Below, piece by piece: positions 52,930 through 63,200 of a stretch of DNA of 64,000 nt. The translations under genes were made by a program, and so were the position numbers. The stretch comes from Pseudomonas sp. GV071 (GTDB taxonomy: Bacteria > Pseudomonadota > Gammaproteobacteria > Pseudomonadales > Pseudomonadaceae), in the NCBI RefSeq assembly GCF_003050835.1, contig NZ_QAOJ01000006.1:186001-250000 (forward strand), read 5' to 3'. Below the pieces are notes generated by a model. That model did not search any database, was not told the origin of the DNA, and was given only the letters and a program-made list of their open reading frames with translations. How positions within the stretch are numbered: position 1 is the stretch's first letter; every line of letters starts with the position of its first letter.

Positions 52930-53355
52930 ATGCTACTGCTGTGCCTGATCAACATAACGGTCGTAGTGGCCGCCGTAATCATTCACTACGAGTGCCTACT
53001 GCGCCTCAACGCGATACTGCCGCGCCTGAAGGTCTGGCATCGGTTCCGTATCGTCTTTGGCGTATTGGGCGCCATGGTCGCCCATGGCGTGGAGATCTGG
53101 TGCTTTGCCCTGGCGTACTTTCTGATGATCAAACGCGGTGACTGGGGCACGCTGATGGGCGCCTTCAACGGCACGTTGCTGGACTGTGCGTATTTCTCCT
53201 TCACCACCTTTACCACTATCGGCTTCGGCGATATCGAGCCGTTCGGCCCGCTGAAATACCTCACTGGCCTGGAAGCACTGACGGGCCTGGTGCTGATCAC
53301 CTGGACGGCCTCGTTTCTGTTCCTGGAAATGCAGCGTTACTGGAACATCAAATAA
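52930..53355 (+). CDS. Small two-helix potassium channel-like protein
   Basis: A 141-residue ion channel protein of the KcsA-like (ion_trans_2) fold. The start ATG 52930 has an optimal AAGGAGG six bases ahead, so the frame extension to GTG 52915 is rejected. Membrane segments cover about residues 3-22, 42-68 and 108-130, and the pore loop TTFTTIGFGDIEP holds the filter TIGFG, close to the potassium-selective TVGYG. It has no regulatory domain, so it may act as a simple leak or gated channel. The upstream Anr box suggests expression when oxygen is low. Its 3' end overlaps the convergent FNR-like gene by 8 bases. Confidence 0.88.
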   Translation: MLLLCLINITVVVAAVIIHYECLLRLNAILPRLKVWHRFRIVFGVLGAMVAHGVEIWCFALAYFLMIKRGDWGTLMGAFNGTLLDCAYFSFTTFTTIGFGDIEPFGPLKYLTGLEALTGLVLITWTASFLFLEMQRYWNIK

Positions 53356-54160
53356 GTGCCTGTTTGCCGCCGTATTGCACCTGCGCTTGCAAGGCCGGCA
53401 GGTCGAGAATTTCCATCACCCGGCCCTGGTAGATGATCAGCCCCATGTCCCTGAAGCGCGCCAGGCTTCGGCAGACCGTCTCCAATCGCAAACCCAGGTA
53501 TGACGCGATGTCTTCCCGGCTCATGCGCAACAGGTAGCCATGGGCCGAATAGCCGCGACGGACAAACCGCTGGGATAGCCCGACCAGAAATGCCGCGACG
53601 CGCTCGTCCGCATTGCGACATCCCATGATCATCAACATCTCATGGTCACGGACAATTTCACGGCTGAGCATGCGGTTGAGGTTATGTTGCAACGAGGGAA
53701 ACTCGCCGGCCAACCGCTCCAGACGACTGAACGATATCGGGCACACTTCGCTGTCTTCCAACGCCACGGCGCTGCAGGCATGGCGGTCCGTGCTGATCGC
53801 ATCCAGCCCCAGAATGTCACCCGACATCAGAAATCCGGTCACCAGACCGCGGCCATCGGGGCTGACCAGGTGGGTTTTGAACGAGCCCAGACGCACCGCA
53901 TACAAATGCTGCAGAGGCTCACCGGCATGAAACAAAGCCGCCCCTTTTTTCACCTTCACGCGTTGAGAAATGAGGGTATCCAGACGAGCAGTCTCATCCT
54001 TGGAAAAACCCAAGGGCAGACAAAGCCCATTGACCGCACAGGTCGTGCAAGCAGCCACCATCGGCTGAATATGAATGGCAATTGCCGCTTGAACCGAATC
54101 GCCAGAAGGAGCTGAGCAACCGCTTGCGCCGCATGAGGTGTGGGCGATGACAGTGTGCAT
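53348..54160 (-). CDS. FNR/Anr-type oxygen-sensing Crp-family regulator
   Basis: A 270-residue Crp/FNR regulator with the Fe-S ligand set. Cys38, Cys41 and Cys47 (C-x2-C-x5-C, ACTTCAVNGLC) and Cys140 match the four cluster cysteines of FNR/Anr. The cyclic-nucleotide-like sensor domain (about 60-180) and helix-turn-helix (MSREDIASYLGLRLETVCRSLARF, near 225) follow. It is longer than Anr (about 244) by an N-terminal extension of about 25 residues. It probably binds the FNR boxes in this cluster. It is a second FNR-type gene in such genomes, not necessarily the global anr. Confidence 0.9.
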   Translation of the reverse strand: MHTVIAHTSCGASGCSAPSGDSVQAAIAIHIQPMVAACTTCAVNGLCLPLGFSKDETARLDTLISQRVKVKKGAALFHAGEPLQHLYAVRLGSFKTHLVSPDGRGLVTGFLMSGDILGLDAISTDRHACSAVALEDSEVCPISFSRLERLAGEFPSLQHNLNRMLSREIVRDHEMLMIMGCRNADERVAAFLVGLSQRFVRRGYSAHGYLLRMSREDIASYLGLRLETVCRSLARFRDMGLIIYQGRVMEILDLPALQAQVQYGGKQALI

Positions 54161-54197
54161 ACGTAGACCTCAACATGTGATGTTCATTGGCCAGGCT

Positions 54198-54422
54198 TCA
54201 CGCACGTAAGGCTTGGCGGCGGGCTACGTAATTGCTACCGGGCGCGCCCAATGGACTGGTCGGTTCCACGACTGCGGGCAATCGATGGGGCGCGGCAATG
54301 CGCTGGCGCAACACCCTGACAAAGGCTTCGGCTTGAGCGTCCGAGGAAAAAGGCACCGAGTAGTCGCCCAACCTCACCGAACAGCACCGCCCTGGCTGGC
54401 TATGGCAGATTGCAATAAGCAT
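54198..54422 (-). CDS. Small hypothetical protein
   Basis: A 74-residue frame starting at ATG 54422, 18 bases after the alcohol dehydrogenase gene in the same direction, with GGGAG ahead. It is not recognised. The N-terminal half (SVRLGDYSVPFSSDAQAEAF) has a strand-helix look; the end is basic and proline-rich. It is likely co-transcribed with the dehydrogenase and hence part of the FNR cluster. Confidence 0.5.
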   Translation of the reverse strand: MLIAICHSQPGRCCSVRLGDYSVPFSSDAQAEAFVRVLRQRIAAPHRLPAVVEPTSPLGAPGSNYVARRQALRA

Positions 54423-54440
54423 GGAAAACGCTCCCGAGGA

Positions 54441-55514
54441 CTAAGGGGTAATAGCCACTTTCAGTACGCCGTCACGTTGGTGTGCAAACAACTCGTAGGC
54501 GGCTTCAATGTCATCGAGTTTGAAGCGGTGGGTGACCAACGGTTTGAGGTCGACTGCCCCGCTGGCGACCACCGCCATGAGTCGACGCATTCGCTCTTTG
54601 CCACCCGGGCACAAGGTGCTGACGATGCTGTAATCACCCAGTCCGGCCGCAAAGGCACTTACCGGAATGCTCAGGTCGCTGGAGTAAACCCCCAGGCTGG
54701 AAAGCACCCCACCCGGGCGCAATACACGTAACGCCCATTCGAACGTAGCCTGCGAACCCAGGGCCTCAATGGCTACGTCGACGCCGCGTCCTTGGGTAAT
54801 GGCCATGATCTGCGCCACCACATCGCCTTGTTTGAAATCCACCACATGGCTGGCGCCCATGCTGCGTGCAACCGTCATACGAGCGGCCACCGTATCCACG
54901 CCGATGATGGTGGTTGCCCCTTTGAGCCTGGCGCCAGCCACCGCGCACAGGCCAATGGGTCCGAGCGCAAACACCGCCACGGTATCGCCGATTTTCACCT
55001 CACCGCGTTCTGCGCCGCTGAAGCCGGTGGACATGATGTCCGGGCACATCAGCACCTGCTCATCGCTCAAGTGATCGGGAATCGCACACAGGTTGGCCAT
55101 TGCATCCGGTACGCGCAGGTATTCCGCTTGGCTACCGTCAATCAGGTTGCCGAACTTCCAGCCACCGGTGGCACGAAAGCCATGAGGAGTGTCGGGGCCA
55201 TCCTGTGAGGAGCAGCCACATAGACAAGCAAAGCTATGGCCACTGGGGGTGATGGCGCCGGCAATTACCCGTTGGCCTTCTACAAAACCGGTCACCTGTG
55301 CGCCCAGTTTTTCGATCACCCCTACCGGTTCATGGCCAATGGTCAGACCTTTTTGCACGGGGTATTCGCCGCGCAGGATATGCACGTCGGTACCGCATAA
55401 GGTGGTGGTGGTGATGCGAATCAGCGCATCAAGCGGGCCGATGTCCGGAATGGGCTTGTCGGCGAGGATGATGCGGTTTTTCTCGATGAAAACGGCGGCT
55501 TTCATTAGCGGCAT
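54441..55514 (-). CDS. Zinc-dependent alcohol dehydrogenase
   Basis: A 357-residue medium-chain zinc dehydrogenase. The start ATG 55514 has GGAG ahead. The catalytic zinc ligands are in TTTLCGTDVHIL (Cys) and TIGHEPVGVIEK (His-Glu), and the NAD-binding GPIGLCAVAGARLKGAT near 185. The structural zinc loop is atypical: SFACLCGCSSQDGPDTPHG holds fewer cysteines than the usual four. It likely reduces an aldehyde or oxidises an alcohol in fermentation or detoxification. An FNR/Anr box lies 60 bases upstream. Confidence 0.92.
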   Translation of the reverse strand: MPLMKAAVFIEKNRIILADKPIPDIGPLDALIRITTTTLCGTDVHILRGEYPVQKGLTIGHEPVGVIEKLGAQVTGFVEGQRVIAGAITPSGHSFACLCGCSSQDGPDTPHGFRATGGWKFGNLIDGSQAEYLRVPDAMANLCAIPDHLSDEQVLMCPDIMSTGFSGAERGEVKIGDTVAVFALGPIGLCAVAGARLKGATTIIGVDTVAARMTVARSMGASHVVDFKQGDVVAQIMAITQGRGVDVAIEALGSQATFEWALRVLRPGGVLSSLGVYSSDLSIPVSAFAAGLGDYSIVSTLCPGGKERMRRLMAVVASGAVDLKPLVTHRFKLDDIEAAYELFAHQRDGVLKVAITP

Positions 55515-55573
55515 CACATCTGCTCCGACGGGGAAATATGACGTAAGACTGTTCTCACAAATGCGTAAGGCTA

Positions 55574-55587
55574 TTGACCTAGATCAA
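55574..55587. promoter_or_regulatory. FNR/Anr box upstream of the alcohol dehydrogenase
   Basis: TTGAC-CTAG-ATCAA differs from the TTGAT-N4-ATCAA consensus by one base in one arm. Its centre is 66 bases from the dehydrogenase start, so a start site 41.5 bases from the centre would leave a leader of about 25 bases. A plausible activated promoter. Confidence 0.75.
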
Positions 55588-55652
55588 GCGCACTTCTAGG
55601 TATACACCCCATAGCACCACCGTATGTCGGTTACCGCGTGATACCGGCACAA

Positions 55653-55666
55653 TTGATTTCAATCAA
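55653..55666. promoter_or_regulatory. Perfect FNR/Anr box upstream of the second USP gene
   Basis: TTGAT-TTCA-ATCAA matches the FNR/Anr consensus fully. It lies 78 bases before the second tandem USP start, a normal distance for an activated promoter. It and the 55574 site face opposite genes from one intergenic region. Confidence 0.85.
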
Positions 55667-55743
55667 ACCGGCGGTGCAGCGTGCTTGCACACTCAACGGG
55701 CCGATGGCGGAACAACCCGCCGGATACCCATGTGAGGTGCCCC

Positions 55744-56679
55744 ATGTCTGCCCAACTCAGTACGGCTGCTCAGCGCCTGTTGCTGATCGCCCCACCCCTG
55801 ATGCACAAAGACCCCGCTTTTGACCGCGCCATGATGCTTGCCAAAGCACTCGGCGCGGCGCTGCATATCGTCGCTTTTGATTATCTGGAAGGCCTGGCGA
55901 CGGCCGGGCTGGTCAACGAACAAGCCTTGCAGATGCTGCGCACGGACTATGTCGAGCACCACCGTCGCTGGTTGGAAACCCAGGCCGAGTCCATGCGTCA
56001 GTTCGGAGTCGATGTCACGGTTGAGGCACAGTGGGTAAAAGACCCGCTGCCGGAGATACTCCAGCATGTGCGAGAAATGCCAGCCAGCATGCTGATCAAA
56101 GCGGTTGAGCCAAGCACCTTGCTTGAACGCGCCCTGCTCTCCCCGCTGGACCTGCTCCTGGCTCGTCAATGCAGCATCCCGATGCACTTTGTGACAGGGG
56201 TCGATCATCCCTTGCCACGCCGGATAATGGCCGCCGTGGATCCGTTCAACGCCGGCAGTGAACAGTTGGAGTTGAACGAGCAAATTATCTACGAGGCGTT
56301 GAAACTGGGGATGCAATGCAAGGCAGACGTGCACCTGGTGTACGCCTACGACCTGACCTCCGTTGCGGCCGCTGAACGTGATTTGGTCAGTAACACGGCG
56401 TGGTCGGTATCGACCCTCACCCAAGAGTTCCATGCCGCTCAGGTTGAGGCGTTCAGTGCTCTGGCCGAGCGCAACGGCATACCTGCCGAGAACTGCCACA
56501 TGGTGATGGGCCACGCGGCACGCGCGTTAGGCGAGTTCGCCGAGCAACAACAGATGGACATCATCGTGATGGGCCGCCTTCAGCACCACGGCCTGAAAAA
56601 ATGGTTGGGCAGCACCGCAGAGCACCTGCTCTACCGCATACAAAGCAGCATCCTGTTGCTGCCGCACGGCGATGATTGA
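55744..56679 (+). CDS. Tandem universal stress protein
   Basis: A 311-residue protein of two UspA domains, started at ATG 55744 after GAGG. The first opens LLLIAPPLMHKDPAFDRAMM; the second ends MDIIVMGRLQHHGLKKWLGSTAEHLL with the typical nucleotide-binding motif. It is a paralogue of the 51871 USP. Its perfect FNR/Anr box at 55653 marks it as a low-oxygen gene. Next gene downstream is an HD-GYP phosphodiesterase. Confidence 0.93.
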   Translation: MSAQLSTAAQRLLLIAPPLMHKDPAFDRAMMLAKALGAALHIVAFDYLEGLATAGLVNEQALQMLRTDYVEHHRRWLETQAESMRQFGVDVTVEAQWVKDPLPEILQHVREMPASMLIKAVEPSTLLERALLSPLDLLLARQCSIPMHFVTGVDHPLPRRIMAAVDPFNAGSEQLELNEQIIYEALKLGMQCKADVHLVYAYDLTSVAAAERDLVSNTAWSVSTLTQEFHAAQVEAFSALAERNGIPAENCHMVMGHAARALGEFAEQQQMDIIVMGRLQHHGLKKWLGSTAEHLLYRIQSSILLLPHGDD

Positions 56680-56863
56680 ACCAAAGGAGGGGATGTGCAC
56701 CGTCTTCAGAAAGACTTAAGGTTCTGCCAACCATACTGGCCACAAGCCATTGCCCAGTCGCTATGCTGTAAAAAAGGATGCAGGCAAATATCAGATAGAG
56801 CCCAAAGGCTCGAGGCATAGTCAGCAGGCTGTGCCGTTGTTGCTGTACTCGGGGATCACCGCA

Positions 56864-58084
56864 ATGCCATCCACCTCTAATAGCTCACTGATAAAAATGG
56901 ATGTCGAACACCTGCGCATTGGTATGTATGTGGTGGAACTGGACCGCCCATGGCACGAAACGGCTTTTCTTTTTCAGGGCTTCTTGCTGCAAACCAACCA
57001 TGAGTTACGGGCGGTACAGGCGACGTGCAAGTTCGTCTGGGTCGATAGCGACCGCTCACACAGCGTTGAAGAGTGGGCGCTTGCGCCAACCCCAGCGGTG
57101 CCTCAAGCGAAAATCAGAAAAGTAGATTTCTTTCAGGAACTGAGCGTCGCATTGCCGGCCTGGAACGCGGCGCACGCTGAGTCACTGAGAATTCTCAATG
57201 CCGTGCAACTGGGGATGGACCTCGATGTAAATGCGGTCAAAGCCGTGGTCAAGGAGTGTGTGGACAGCATTCTGCGCAACCCTGCCGCGCTGTTATGGCT
57301 GGCGCGAATCAAGAACAGCGACCTGTACACGGCCGAACACTCCCTGCGTGTTGCGATTTTTGCCATTGCTCTGGGCCGTGAGCTGGGCATGCTGCCGTTG
57401 GAGCTGGAGGAAATCGGCGTCTGCGGCATGCTTCACGACGTGGGCAAAATCAAAGTACCCAGCGAAATTCTGAACAAACCAGGCGCGCTTACCGCCGAAG
57501 AACTGGTGATCATGAAAATGCATGCCGACCACGGTCGGCGCCTGCTGCTCAGCAACCAGCAGGTCACCCCGGCCACCGTCGACGTGGCTTACGCCCATCA
57601 TGAACGGCTGGACGGCCACGGCTATCCGCGAGGGCTCGACGCCAGTCGCATCCCGTATAGCGCCAAGATCGTAGCGGTGGTCGATGCCTATGACGCGATC
57701 AACAGTGACCGTATCTATAGCAAGGGCAAATCCAGCCTGGAGTCGCTGCGTATTCTCTTTGACGCGGCGGGTAGCCACTTCGACGAAGACATCGTCGGCA
57801 CCTTTATCCGCCTGATCGGCATTTATCCACCGGGAGAGATCGTCGAGTTAAGCAGTGGTGAAGTGGCAATCATCATTGGCTGTCCGCCCGACAACAAACT
57901 CAAGCCGCGCCTGCTGGTGGTCCTCGACGCCGAAAAGAAACCGTGCACAGAACGGGTTATCGACCTCGGGCGCAACCCCAAGGACAGCGGTGGCCGGGAG
58001 TTGCGGGTGCGCGAGGTCGCTTGCTCTGGCAGTTTTGGCATAGACATCGAGGCCTACAGGCGCAAGGGCCTGATCATTCCTTAA
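56864..58084 (+). CDS. HD-GYP c-di-GMP phosphodiesterase with an N-terminal DUF3391-like domain
   Basis: A 406-residue protein. The N-terminal segment (about 10-130, MDVEHLRIGMYVVELDRPWH) is the DUF3391-type domain often found before HD-GYP. The HD site His191-Asp192 is in LHDVGKIKVP and the GYP signature in HHERLDGHGYP (Gly253-Pro255), so all catalytic residues are present and it should degrade c-di-GMP. The start at 56864 (MPSTSNSSL) follows GGGGATC. It stands between the second USP and a GGDEF-EAL receiver protein, all co-directional. Confidence 0.92.
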   Translation: MPSTSNSSLIKMDVEHLRIGMYVVELDRPWHETAFLFQGFLLQTNHELRAVQATCKFVWVDSDRSHSVEEWALAPTPAVPQAKIRKVDFFQELSVALPAWNAAHAESLRILNAVQLGMDLDVNAVKAVVKECVDSILRNPAALLWLARIKNSDLYTAEHSLRVAIFAIALGRELGMLPLELEEIGVCGMLHDVGKIKVPSEILNKPGALTAEELVIMKMHADHGRRLLLSNQQVTPATVDVAYAHHERLDGHGYPRGLDASRIPYSAKIVAVVDAYDAINSDRIYSKGKSSLESLRILFDAAGSHFDEDIVGTFIRLIGIYPPGEIVELSSGEVAIIIGCPPDNKLKPRLLVVLDAEKKPCTERVIDLGRNPKDSGGRELRVREVACSGSFGIDIEAYRRKGLIIP

Positions 58085-58179
58085 GCGCAGCCGGGCTTTT
58101 TCGCACGTTAACGCAACGCAGGGCGGTGGCTGAACTAACCTGAAGGCGTCGCCCCCGCTCGCTCAAGGATGCAGCTGCC

Positions 58180-60249
58180 ATGTACAAGGAGTTCCACGGC
58201 AAACCGGCAGTCATTTTGATCGTCGATGACCAGACCACCAATATCAAGATTCTGCGCGAAGCCGTGCGCGATCTGGGCGAGGTGTACTTTGCTACCAGCG
58301 GTGCCCAAGCCTTGGAGCTGGCGAAACGGTGCCCACCAGACGTGGTCTTGCTCGACATCGAAATGCAGGACATGGACGGCTATCAAGTCTGTGCCGCACT
58401 GAAGGCCGACGCGGCCCTCAAAGACGCCGCGGTGATTTTCGTCACATCGCACACCGAGGCACAGTTCGAGCTCAAAGCACTGGCTCATGGTGCGGTCGAC
58501 TTTCTGCAAAAGCCCCTCAACGTGCCCATCGCCCGGGCCCGAATCCGTACCCATGTGCAATTGCACACCGAAACGCAAAAACTCGCCGAAGCGCGGCGCA
58601 ACCTGGAAGACCTGATCCGCTACCTACCGGCGTTTATCGCGTTCTGGAGCGGCGACCTCAACAATTTGTTCTGCAACGACCAAAACGGGCATTGGTTTGG
58701 CATCCGTGCAGACGACATGTTGGGACAGCCCTTGCGGCAGGTTGTGGGGGAAAAGAACTTCCAATTGATCGACCAACATATCGAGTCGTTGCTTGAGGGC
58801 CAGCCGGTCAGTTTCGAAATTGAGCTACCCGCCCCCTACGGCGGTCTGCGCTTTGCTCAAATCACCCTGATCGCCCGCGCCAGCGGCCAGCCGGACAGCA
58901 ACATCCTGATGCTGCTGACCGATGTCAGCGCGCGCAAAATCGCCGAGCACGCGAAGCTCGACTTTTTGACCCGCTACGACGCCCTCACGCACCTCCCCAA
59001 TCAGCGCCACCTGCAGGAAGAAACCCACGCGGCTATCCAGTCTCACCCCGGGCAGCGGCAGGTAGGCATGCTGTTGCTAGATATCGACCACTTCAAAACG
59101 ATCAACGACACCATGGGCCACGCCACCGGTGATCGTTTATTGCAACTAATGGCCGCGCGCCTTAAAAACCTGTGCAAGCCTGGCGATACCCTGAGTCGCC
59201 AGGGTGGCGATGAGTTCATCATTCTGATCAAAGATGCCGGCAGCATGACCGCCCTAGGTGACTATGCCGAGCGCGTTTTGCAGGCGATCAGTGAACCCTT
59301 TGTGCTCGACGACCAGCGTTTTGACCTGCATGTGAGCATTGGCATCAGCGTGTTTCCACACGACAGCGCCGATGTTCCGTTGCTCTTCCGCCATGCTGAA
59401 ACCGCGATGTATCAGGCCAAGCAAGAAGGCCGTCATCGTTGGCGTTTTTTCAGCATCGAAACGGAAAACGATCTACGCGCCAGGCACAAGCTCGAGCGCC
59501 ACTTGCGCGAGGCGGTACAAGCACAAGCATTCGAGGTGTATTACCAGGCCAAGGTCGACCTCAAGCGGCAACAGATCATTGGCGTGGAGGCGCTCATACG
59601 CTGGCCGACCGCACCGGATGGCCCGCTGTCGCCTGCGACCTTCATTCCCTTGGCCGAAGAAACCGGCTTGATCCTGCCGATGGGTCAGTTCGTCTTGCAG
59701 CGTGCCTGTGAACAAGGGCGGCAATGGCAGGTGCAGGGGCTGAATATCTGTATCAGCGTCAATATCTCCTTTGTGCAGTTTCGCGAACCCGGATTTTTGC
59801 CGATGGTGATCGAGGTACTGGCCACCACGGGACTGCGTCATGACCTGCTGGAGTTGGAAATCACCGAAGGCGTGCTGGTGAAAGACTTCGACCAGACCCT
59901 GGAAACCCTGATGGCCCTCCGGCAACTGGGTATTCGCATTGCCATTGATGACTTTGGCACCGGCTATTCCAGCTTGGCCTACCTCAAGCGCTTCCCCATC
60001 AATGTGCTGAAAATCGACCAAAGCTTTGTGCGCGACATGCTCACCGAAAGCACCGACCTGGCGATTGTCGAGGCCATTATCAACATCGGCCTGGCGCTGG
60101 ACCTCGAGCTGGTGGCTGAGGGCGTTGAGACCCAGGAGCAAGCGCAAGCGCTACAAGAAAAAGGTTGCTCCGTCATTCAGGGCTACTTGTACAGCCAACC
60201 GACGACCTTTGCCCGGATGTCCGAATTGCTCGCCAAGGGCTTTCCTTAG
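58180..60249 (+). CDS. Response regulator with PAS, GGDEF and EAL domains
   Basis: A 689-residue receiver-PAS-GGDEF-EAL protein. The receiver (about 10-128) has VLLDIEMQDMDGY with the phospho-acceptor Asp. A PAS-like domain lies around 145-260, GGDEF around 265-430 with the intact SRQGGDEFIIL (near 342), and EAL around 440-685 with GVEALIRW (Glu470) and IDDFGTGYSSLAYL. Both active sites look intact, so it may both make and degrade c-di-GMP, controlled by phosphorylation. The start is ATG 58180. The next gene is a hybrid kinase that may be its partner. Confidence 0.94.
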   Translation: MYKEFHGKPAVILIVDDQTTNIKILREAVRDLGEVYFATSGAQALELAKRCPPDVVLLDIEMQDMDGYQVCAALKADAALKDAAVIFVTSHTEAQFELKALAHGAVDFLQKPLNVPIARARIRTHVQLHTETQKLAEARRNLEDLIRYLPAFIAFWSGDLNNLFCNDQNGHWFGIRADDMLGQPLRQVVGEKNFQLIDQHIESLLEGQPVSFEIELPAPYGGLRFAQITLIARASGQPDSNILMLLTDVSARKIAEHAKLDFLTRYDALTHLPNQRHLQEETHAAIQSHPGQRQVGMLLLDIDHFKTINDTMGHATGDRLLQLMAARLKNLCKPGDTLSRQGGDEFIILIKDAGSMTALGDYAERVLQAISEPFVLDDQRFDLHVSIGISVFPHDSADVPLLFRHAETAMYQAKQEGRHRWRFFSIETENDLRARHKLERHLREAVQAQAFEVYYQAKVDLKRQQIIGVEALIRWPTAPDGPLSPATFIPLAEETGLILPMGQFVLQRACEQGRQWQVQGLNICISVNISFVQFREPGFLPMVIEVLATTGLRHDLLELEITEGVLVKDFDQTLETLMALRQLGIRIAIDDFGTGYSSLAYLKRFPINVLKIDQSFVRDMLTESTDLAIVEAIINIGLALDLELVAEGVETQEQAQALQEKGCSVIQGYLYSQPTTFARMSELLAKGFP

Positions 60250-60290
60250 GGGCAGCACCTGCTGCTGTTGAACCCGATCAGGAGTTGACT

Positions 60291-63200
60291 GTGCGCCCAT
60301 GGATTGCCCTTGTTTTTGTCGTCGGTGCAGGCCTGAGTCTGCTGGCTGCCACAGAAACCCAGCGACGCAATGACCGCCTGACCCGGCAGGCGCTCAACGT
60401 CGAGTTAAGCGAAACCGCTGATGCGGTGGTGCGCCGAATGCACCTTTATCAATACGGTCTTCGCGGCCTGCGCGGCGCCATTCAGGCCGTGGACGGTCAA
60501 CAGTTGAGCCTGGAAGGGTTTCAGCGTTACCAGCAAACCCGCGATGCCACCCGGGAATTTCCCGGCTCTCGAGGCTTTGGCTTTATTCGCCGGGTGGCAG
60601 AAGCAGAGCAGGCAGCGTTCGTGCAACAACAAAGGCGCCAGGGCCAACCGGAGTACACCGTGCATCAGTTCCAACCCCACGCGGGCGAACGGTTTCTGGT
60701 GCAGTTCGTCTGGCCCATGGCGCTCAACAAGGCCGGCGTCGGTCTGGATATCGCCTCCGACCCGGAACGCCAGAGTGCCGCGCTCGCTGCTCTGCGCAGT
60801 GGCGACGTCCAACTGAGCCGCCCCATCGTGTTCTTCGACAGCAGCGACCGCAGCACCAAGGCGTTTCTGATGCTGCTGCCGATCTATCGCAGCGCCGTTA
60901 CCCCGGCTGACGTTGATGAACGCCAAGCCACCGCCATTGGCTGGAGCTACGCAGCGTTACAGATCGACGAGGTGCTGGAGAATCTGGGGATCTACAACGA
61001 AGGCTTGGGTTTACAGCTGTTCGACCTTGGCGAAGGCCACAGCTCCACACCTTTCTATGACCGCTCGGGGGGAGCCGACAATCCACAGTCGTTGATCAGT
61101 AACGAGCTGACGTGCGAAATCTTCGGCCGCCAGTGGCGGTTGAAACTAACGGCTTACCCCTCCTTTGTGGCGACGCTCAACCACACCGCCCCACAGCAGG
61201 TTCTGCTCCTGGGTTTGTTGATCAGCGGCTTGATCACCGCCCTGCTGGCCATGCTGGATTCCTCAAGGCGCCGGCGCATCGAAATTTTCAGCGACCAGGC
61301 ACGTCTTGCCGCCATCGTCGAAAGCTCCTCCGACGGCATCATTGGTAAAGACCTGACCGGCATGATCACCAGTTGGAACAAGGGCGCCGAGCTGATTTTC
61401 GGTTTTACCTCGGAGCAGGCCGTGGGTAGGCGCCTGGCCGAGCTGCTGGTGCCATCGAACTTGCGGGACCAGGAACAAGACATTCTGGCGCGCATCAACC
61501 GCGGTGAACGGGTCACTCACTTCGAAACCCAACGGCTGCACCGTGACGGCCATCTGGTCGAGGTCTCCGTCTCAGTGGCCCCTATTCGCGACGGCACGGG
61601 GGTGATCATCGGCGCGTCCAAGACAGTGCGCGATATTTCTCAGCAAAAATCAGCCGAGGCGTCTCTGCAAGCCTTGTACGCCGAGCTGGAAACCCAGGTC
61701 GCCGAACGTACGGCGGAACTGCAACAAGCCAAGCTGCAGGCAGACTCGGCCAACGCCGCCAAGTCGGCATTTCTGGCCAATATGAGCCATGAAATCCGTA
61801 CCCCTTTAAACGCTGTGCTCGGCATGTTGCAACTGCTCCTGCATACGGTCCTCAACCCCCGCCAGAGCGACTATGTCAACAAAGCCAGGTCGGCGGCCAC
61901 CTCGCTGCTGGGCTTGCTCAACGATATTCTCGACTTCTCCAAAATCGAAGCCGGTAAATTGCAGCTTGACGTCCATCGCTTTGAATTGGAGCGGCTGATG
62001 CGCGACTTGGCCGTCGTGCTGTCCGGCAATCAAGGGGATAAGGAAGTCGAAGTCGTCTTCGACCTGTCGCCCAACCTGCCCGGTGTGCTGTTCGGCGACA
62101 GTCAGCGCTTGCAGCAGATACTGATCAACCTAGCCGGCAATGCCCTGAAATTCACCCCCAAAGGCTATGTGATCGTCAGCATCACGGAGCTGGAAAGTAA
62201 CGACACAGAAGCCCTGTTGCGTATCGCCGTGACAGATACCGGCATTGGCATTGCCCAGCCGCAGCAGGCTTATATCTTCGAAGGTTTTGCCCAGGCGGAA
62301 ACCTCAACCAGCCGCCGTTTTGGTGGCAGCGGCCTGGGCTTGGTCATTTGCAAACGCCTGGTCGAACTCATGGGCGGTCAGTTGCAGGTTATCAGCGAGC
62401 CTGGAAAAGGCAGCCGCTTCTGGTTTGACCTGGCCTTCACTGTGGAACCCGGTATCACGCTCAAAGGTGCCTGTCAGGGCATCGCCCCCTCCTTGCGAAT
62501 TCTGATTGCCGATGACAACCGCGTGGCCGCCGAGTTGATGCAGCAAACGGTGGTAGCGCTGGGCTGGCACGCCGATCTGGTCGCCAATGGCCGGCAGGCC
62601 GTGGAGCGTGTGCGTCAGGCCCAACATGAGGACCAACCTTACGACGTGGTGTTGATGGACTGGCGTATGCCTGAGCTCGACGGCCTGGGCGCGGCGCAGC
62701 TTATCCACGACAACACTGAGCTGCGCCATCAACCGGTGATTCTGATGATCACCGCCTACGGCCGGGAAGCCTTGGCGCATATCCAGGAGACCATGCAGTC
62801 GCCGTTCGTGGAGTTTCTGACCAAGCCGATAACGCCCCAGCAATTAGCCTTGAGCGTGCACCAGGCACTGGACGGAAGCGCTGATAGTTCAACAGGCGGC
62901 GCCTCACAGCACAGCAGTCACGTCCGTCTCCAGGGCCTGCGTCTGTTGGTGGTCGAAGACAACGCCTTGAATCGGCAAGTGGCCGCCGAGTTACTCAGTC
63001 ACGAAGGCGCTCAGGTGCAATTGGCCGAAGGTGGATTGCAGGGCGTAAGGATGGCGCTCGCTGCAACGCCGCCGTTCGACGCCATCATCATGGATGTGCA
63101 GATGCCGGACATTGATGGCTACGAAGCCACGCGGCGGATTCGCGCCGAGCCAGGCTTGGCCCGCGTGCCGATTCTGGCCATGACAGCCAATGCCTCCGAG

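Noticed and set aside
55189..55599. 136-codon plus-strand frame over the alcohol dehydrogenase N terminus
   Set aside because: It is antisense to the zinc-ligand region of a conserved dehydrogenase and crosses its promoter.
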